Assembly (NCBI RefSeq): GCF_017916325.1
Contig: NC_090159.1
Coordinates: forward strand, 7,501-71,500
Direction of reading: 5' to 3'
DNA from: Leishmania martiniquensis
Lineage: Eukaryota; Euglenozoa; Kinetoplastea; Trypanosomatida; Trypanosomatidae
DNA length: 64,000 nt
This document shows, piece after piece, positions 60,001 through 64,000 of this stretch (within the stretch, counting starts at the first letter, position 1; every line of letters begins with the position of its first letter). Made by a program: the position numbers and the translations under genes. The notes under the pieces are model-generated. The model had not been told where the DNA came from and did not search any database. It saw only the letters and a list, made by a program, of their open reading frames with translations.

Positions 60001-63000
60001 ACGCCATTCAGGCGAGCACTGTCGTCGCTGTGGACGTACACGCACGACATTGAAGCGGATATCCACATAGCGACGGCTGTCTTCACGTGCAAAGTCATCG
60101 CCATGCAGCAGCCCAGAAACCGATCTACATCGGCGCGGCAGATGCGAGATGGCGGCTTCACTCCCATTGTGGCGCGTCTCGAGTCGATTCTCTTCTCGTT
60201 ACATGCGAACCACACAGAGTACGTCGAGTTGCGCTCGCCACCCTCTCTGGGCATCAACGGCTGTGTGCAGTTGCGCGAGCGACTGCTAAACATCGTGAGC
60301 TGCGTCGGGGATCGGAGTGCCATCGTGAAGGCCCGCATGCTGCAGGCTGACTACGTGCAGCGACTGTCTTCCGGAGCTGACATAGTGGACCCTGACACGG
60401 AAGTGTACATCTCTGTCTTGAGCCCGATGCGCTACAAGACAATACTCTGTGTCTTGGTGCTGGAGAGCGACACCGAGGCCGGGACGGGTCATCACCTGGT
60501 CAAGGTAGCCCTGTCTGCCCTCGATGCAAAGCTGCTAGAGTACACCATCGCACACCAAGTTCATCACCGCAGCCCAACCCGGCATGCTGGAAACACGACC
60601 GCCGGGGCGAGTGGTGGAGAGGATTCTTCCGCCACATCGCCGTCGCACTCGGTGATGCCAGAGTGCATCGCAGACCGCGCCGTCGTTTCCTCGCTGCGCC
60701 ACCTTCTCACCGTGTTTACGTCCGTATACTGCGCCCGAGAACTCATCTCTTTCATCAAGCGAACGCCAGCAGAGACGGCGGCACCCGCCGTCGCGGAACT
60801 GACGGACGCCTACGCCCATCTGGGCAACTACGCGGTGGAGATGGATGTGACGCACCTGATGAACATTGTGCGGTGGCGCTGCTGGGAGGCAGCCGGCGGA
60901 CTGCTATGGAGGAACAGGGTGCAGGAAGTGCTGACAGACATCCTGGCCTCGCAGAAGCAAAGCTTTGCGACACACCCTACTCTATGGCTACCGAAAGGGA
61001 GAGGCGGTCAAGCCCTGCAGTGCGCGGAGACATCCTGCAGTAGCGCTTCATCCCTCGACGAGGAGGGCGGTGACGGCGACTGCGCGAGCGAGAGCGTCGG
61101 TGGCAAGCGGACGAGTGCGGAAAGCACCGACGAAGAAAAGGGTGTGTATACCGGTCGGCTTCCCGTTGCAGTCAAGGCGTGCGCCCTTTTGCCGTCATGG
61201 CCCGGTGGCGCCGGCGTGGAAGCAGGAGAGGAATGCCGGTGGCTCTCGTCGGTCGTCGGCAAGTTCCAGGGGCCTCGGCCGAGCGCTTTGCGCGAGCGAT
61301 CCGAGTGGGCGATCCCGTCGGCGTCGCTCAAGGACGCCGCTGCGCCTGCTTGGCTGCCGACCGAGGCGGTCGACACAACAGCGTCACGGCTGAGGCTCCA
61401 TCTCTTTGTAAAAACGGTGCCGGCGGAGCTGCTGCATCTGTGCGAAGACGACTCCTTCTTCCCGCCACAGGCGGCCGTCCGCCGCACTCTGCGCCTTCTC
61501 TATTACCGCTTTACGTCAGAGGAGGCCCCCGCCGCAGGGGGTGGGGCCGCTGCTGCCTCTCTTGCACCGCCCTTAGTAGCCGCGCCGAGTGACGAAAGCG
61601 CGGCAGACGAGGAGGTGGCGCAGGGGGTCGATCGAGTCTTCGCTCAGCCGATGGCTATCGCGTGGGATCGGCAGCGCTGCCGCGATGCTTTTCACATATG
61701 CGCCAACCGCAGCTCGTATCCGGTGCGCGTGGGGCAGGCGATGCAGCGAATGGCAGAGAAGCTGAAGTGGCGCGTCGCCGTGTATTGCTTGCAGAATGCC
61801 TGCTACTGCACCTCCTTCCGGCAGCTAAGAGCACGCGTCGAAGCGGAGCCGGCGGCAGTAGCTGGGGCCTCGGGCATCGCTAATGACGGCGCCACCACCG
61901 TCGCCGCGGCCAAAGGACTCGATGACAAACCACGAGAGACACGGCCACGCGACGCCGTCCTGTCGCACTGGGAGTGCATTCGAGCGACGGATCTGGCACA
62001 GAATGCGGAGCTGCACGCGCTTCTGTGCGATGTCGTGACCCCGGCCCTTCTCAGCTCCGAACGTTTTGTATGCGAAAGCTTCTCTGTCGAGTTCACTCAG
62101 CAGGAGACGAACAATGGCCGCATAGTCCCCGTCGACGCTATCGAGGATGTTTTCCGCCGCTGCGTGGACGAAGACAGGATGTGGGTCGTGCCCACGCTAC
62201 CGCTCTCCTACGTTGTGGTGCCGAACCGTGAACACTTTGGCGAGCGCTGGGTGGCTGTAAGCGCTACGACAAAGGCAACCCACCCTGTCCTTGACGTCCG
62301 TGTCCTCTTATACGATGCCCACACCACGGCCGCTGCGCTGGATGACATGCGCAAGTACACTGAACGCCTACGGACTCACGTGTGCCGTAAGATTAGGCAG
62401 GTGAGCCAGCTGCACCTCCTAAAGCAGCTGCGCGAGTCGTTCAACGCCAGCGCCGAGCTCATACCCCCAGGGTGGGGAGACCAGTTTAGCCAGACCAGCG
62501 GTGCGCCAGCCAGCAGCAACTCCGCGCACTGCGAAGGCTCACCGGCCTACGCACCCGATGCGGGTGTGGCTGGACCTCCTTTCTACCTGTGTGGCCGCAA
62601 TGTGCTGGAGATTCCAATCTACTACAAGCTGCAGCATCAGTGCAAGAAAATCTTGCACCGCATCCAGGGCCACTGCTCGAGACTGGAGCTCGTCGCCATC
62701 TTCAACAGAGACCAGTGCTTTCTCGCCGCCGACGACGTGGAAGGGGACACGTTCCACTACCTCCGCTTGGTCTTCGTCAAAGACACGGCGCGCACTGTGT
62801 CCGTGACCTCTTGCCCGCCCCCGCTGACGTCCTCGGATCACTGCCCACAGCTTGTGGTGCAGCTCTTCAGCGCCACCCCTAACGCGAGTGTGCAGCGGCC
62901 GCTGCAGCGGCTGCAAGACTTCTGCTATCTTTTGGCTGTGCAGGAGTTGCAGGGGCATCTCAACTACGTACAGCACAAGATGATTTCCTTCAACGATCTC

Positions 63001-64000
63001 GTCTTCTTGCAGAACCAGCGGCTGGAGCCGATTGTCGTGAACCTGCACACCATCTTCGGCAGCACCCTTCCTGATGCTGGCCGCGGCGCCCCCTGCGACT
63101 CGACTCATGACGAGGACACGTGCCAGCAGCGACAGCAAGACATCGCCATCACATTGCTGTTCCTGAATCTTCGCGAGTACAAGTTTAAACCCTTCGGCAT
63201 CCAGGACGAGCCTACGCACGCCACGAGCAACTTCGTGGAGCATTACAATCTCGAAAAGAGCATCAGCCTCGAGACCTCAATGGAGTCGGTGCCGGCCCAC
63301 GACAGCGGCAGCGAAGCACTGCGCGGGTGGCGTTTTGTGAAGATTGTGGACGGTGTGACGGATGTGCTGGTTTCGTGCTGTCTCCACGTGCATCCAAACA
63401 AGCCGGGCACGATCATCCTTGAGCGATACCTTACTCGAATCCCAGCGGAACGTTACGTCAACGGTGACTCGGAGAACACTACGCTCGCCCAGCTGGGCCA
63501 CAGCGTCGAGAGGACAAAAGCGCAGCTGCGTTTCTTCTGCTTGTCCTCACCAGGTCAGCCTTCCTACCCACTCCTGTGCTCCTCGCTGCGCACGTCGGTC
63601 AGCGACCTGCTGCACATCAGTCAGGAAACGTCCTCGAAGGACTCGTCGCTGCTGCGCTATCGCCACTTCTCGCTCGACAATGTAAACCCGGCGGTGCTGC
63701 CGATGCTGATGGACCGCATATGTGGAGCGCTTTCGCACTACGGCCCGACCTGTTTCATGTACGCCGGCGGGCGTGCAGGAAAGTGTGTGGTGCATGTGCC
63801 AAGCTTCTCGTGGAAGTGGATGGAGAGCGTCCAGAACGATGCAGTGGCAGACCCGCTGGAGATGTATGTGACTTGCGGGTACGACGTCATGGACTCCTCC
63901 GAGGCGACAGCGCCGTTGGCGCCGATCCGCGTCGTTCCGTATGTCGTGCCGGGTGTCTCGATCACCTCCGTAACAACAGGAGAATCGCAGATGTCACTGC
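57079..64000 (+). CDS. giant conserved protein, 5' part (possible SZT2-like), runs off the window
   Basis: An uninterrupted frame of 2307 codons starts at the ATG of MTTDASPVNPYLLFSRADEF and is still open at the window edge. Base composition and codon use are typical of coding DNA throughout. The first 400 residues show a split vWA-like pattern: YQSYHIWVALDYGRGVFSIT followed by DRIPAIVASLLQMVE, and later NSLVLVSNVGARTSPDIFTF and LSSVGGFAVHVDYWLALAAH. Order and spacing resemble the N-terminus of SZT2, the very large scaffold of the KICSTOR complex (mTORC1 nutrient signalling). The rest alternates compact beta/alpha blocks with acidic or Ala/Gly-rich linkers (about 1320-1370, 1510-1550, 1800-1850). 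No kinase, helicase or membrane motif is seen. The SZT2 idea is low-to-moderate confidence; the gene itself is certain. Confidence 0.9.
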   Translation, partial: MTTDASPVNPYLLFSRADEFSTDAKIDYALRHYNLYDLKGKGPASAPTSLSTELERRMLVRTLEELKRGISLGDRLPPVTPSTGTTWNTNVSAFSSPEGGASPQFEAPPDADASTVFLDGTDDLDAQPWDIAASSQANYWNWQTEVLYQSYHIWVALDYGRGVFSITRNGVVLVDRIPAIVASLLQMVETTLHAREQDSQQVRSFVEGAIADEQTRSRVMQQVWCPTVFVSVVLLNVPQEVEKAAPFSRPVPSDARATRSDVQRHGQRQEPQVVMYPPEHRRFTALETDGGEHSRCTAVTVLFHCEARRLLHDGSFMDHLRDLLTRYENVYREHSTPQEWPQSSLSASLEYLVRAMPEKTAECNSLVLVSNVGARTSPDIFTFLESTVRRKNLIISIVALNRVLMLDSPELSPLSRFLSSVGGFAVHVDYWLALAAHRLNSEWCHKFEGSRCLAQQIFVHLIKGFPVTIPGATRRDSLTENVCDPVFLYDGDHGLPDFLIGTTMKELLRATAALRFNQGWCVLIDYRDESATSHMAARYDHVFHRGSITLHYEMNINRPAVYRRLLVSGTKALVDHFCKTRWDDEAANAVGEANGHWLAYLSLLRLQVKLWMKAEQALLQLVNAGPCRMPLSAIPDLAHLSSAEGVLAQWFNAATVIYVGVFFQFEQLSPSTLLGYTRAQGTHGAPTEAAARACIRAAMCRRHQPVGREDDLTFLRTETVKPHSSPTGAASAAHDVYALVQFFPLYETSSGRDFGLAGAFECRVSCVLCDRATQDELVGAVLGDIQEAVRECNKATSRKDRRLLVRTSYRTENEQALQLVKASLGMRRLRLLASYTEGGVQRGVEVSPVVGRASVVPAAQREKAAHASDSEQCFRNPLLSFPWPLLNALCFRWILGCGERYPFLAEEIFSHVVSRRLHAGFVLLVYYTSSLKAVLAKCVGNAETNSNVALFDILEAIPATASTPAVQISVRRLVTPFRRALSSLWTYTHDIEADIHIATAVFTCKVIAMQQPRNRSTSARQMRDGGFTPIVARLESILFSLHANHTEYVELRSPPSLGINGCVQLRERLLNIVSCVGDRSAIVKARMLQADYVQRLSSGADIVDPDTEVYISVLSPMRYKTILCVLVLESDTEAGTGHHLVKVALSALDAKLLEYTIAHQVHHRSPTRHAGNTTAGASGGEDSSATSPSHSVMPECIADRAVVSSLRHLLTVFTSVYCARELISFIKRTPAETAAPAVAELTDAYAHLGNYAVEMDVTHLMNIVRWRCWEAAGGLLWRNRVQEVLTDILASQKQSFATHPTLWLPKGRGGQALQCAETSCSSASSLDEEGGDGDCASESVGGKRTSAESTDEEKGVYTGRLPVAVKACALLPSWPGGAGVEAGEECRWLSSVVGKFQGPRPSALRERSEWAIPSASLKDAAAPAWLPTEAVDTTASRLRLHLFVKTVPAELLHLCEDDSFFPPQAAVRRTLRLLYYRFTSEEAPAAGGGAAAASLAPPLVAAPSDESAADEEVAQGVDRVFAQPMAIAWDRQRCRDAFHICANRSSYPVRVGQAMQRMAEKLKWRVAVYCLQNACYCTSFRQLRARVEAEPAAVAGASGIANDGATTVAAAKGLDDKPRETRPRDAVLSHWECIRATDLAQNAELHALLCDVVTPALLSSERFVCESFSVEFTQQETNNGRIVPVDAIEDVFRRCVDEDRMWVVPTLPLSYVVVPNREHFGERWVAVSATTKATHPVLDVRVLLYDAHTTAAALDDMRKYTERLRTHVCRKIRQVSQLHLLKQLRESFNASAELIPPGWGDQFSQTSGAPASSNSAHCEGSPAYAPDAGVAGPPFYLCGRNVLEIPIYYKLQHQCKKILHRIQGHCSRLELVAIFNRDQCFLAADDVEGDTFHYLRLVFVKDTARTVSVTSCPPPLTSSDHCPQLVVQLFSATPNASVQRPLQRLQDFCYLLAVQELQGHLNYVQHKMISFNDLVFLQNQRLEPIVVNLHTIFGSTLPDAGRGAPCDSTHDEDTCQQRQQDIAITLLFLNLREYKFKPFGIQDEPTHATSNFVEHYNLEKSISLETSMESVPAHDSGSEALRGWRFVKIVDGVTDVLVSCCLHVHPNKPGTIILERYLTRIPAERYVNGDSENTTLAQLGHSVERTKAQLRFFCLSSPGQPSYPLLCSSLRTSVSDLLHISQETSSKDSSLLRYRHFSLDNVNPAVLPMLMDRICGALSHYGPTCFMYAGGRAGKCVVHVPSFSWKWMESVQNDAVADPLEMYVTCGYDVMDSSEATAPLAPIRVVPYVVPGVSITSVTTGESQMSL

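Overview
The window is nuclear DNA of a trypanosomatid, most probably a Leishmania-type parasite. All 21 confident protein genes lie on the + strand. They are intronless and separated by 0.3-2 kb (once about 4.6 kb) of pyrimidine-rich spacer with AG trans-splice acceptors, which fits one polycistronic transcription unit. The spacers carry many (TA)n, (TG)n and (TC)n microsatellites. The presence of RPL17 near the left side and the order of its neighbours recall the left part of Leishmania chromosome 24, but that is memory and was not checked. By eye, the genes on the right (from about 32 kb) are more GC-rich at third positions than those on the left.

Layout. 1-9 kb: a mitochondrial PDK/BCKDK-type GHKL kinase-like protein, an ANTH-domain clathrin adaptor (CALM/AP180), a small RG-rich probable mitochondrial protein, ribosomal protein L17/uL22 and a conserved unknown. 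9-18 kb: a type I membrane glycoprotein, a membrane-anchored J-domain protein, a RING protein whose C-terminus matches the tandem-cysteine domain of MYCBP2/PHR E3 ligases, a DUF3592-like membrane protein and an enkurin-domain flagellar protein. 18-23 kb: a VP39-type cap 2'-O-methyltransferase and a WD40 protein. 23-28.3 kb: two copies of a 564-bp element that look identical by eye, in direct orientation, flanking an ankyrin-TPR gene and a PEX11/GIM5-family glycosomal gene. 29-37.5 kb: an unknown, a phosducin-like protein, a possible 75-aa membrane protein, a tandem AAA+ ATPase and a HEAT-repeat phosphatase-regulator-like protein. 37.5-47 kb: a gene-poor stretch with a microsatellite cluster, one probable decayed gene, two TFIIS-like genes (the first with an in-frame TAG inside its zinc ribbon) and a clearly broken ubiquitin-like gene. 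48.8-64 kb: an FHA-domain protein kinase, an RBBP4/p48-type WD40 protein, a Dbp9/DDX56 RNA helicase and the first 2307 codons of a giant gene with some SZT2-like features that runs off the window.

Neighbours do not form pathways, as is usual in trypanosomatids, and expression is presumably set after transcription through UTRs. The points most worth a second look are: the RCR-type ligase, which keeps the upstream relay cysteine but has Ser where the esterification cysteine should be; the TAG-interrupted TFIIS zinc ribbon with recognisable coding sequence after the stop; the recent, identical direct repeats that could drive amplification of the two genes between them; and two strong intergenic hairpins.
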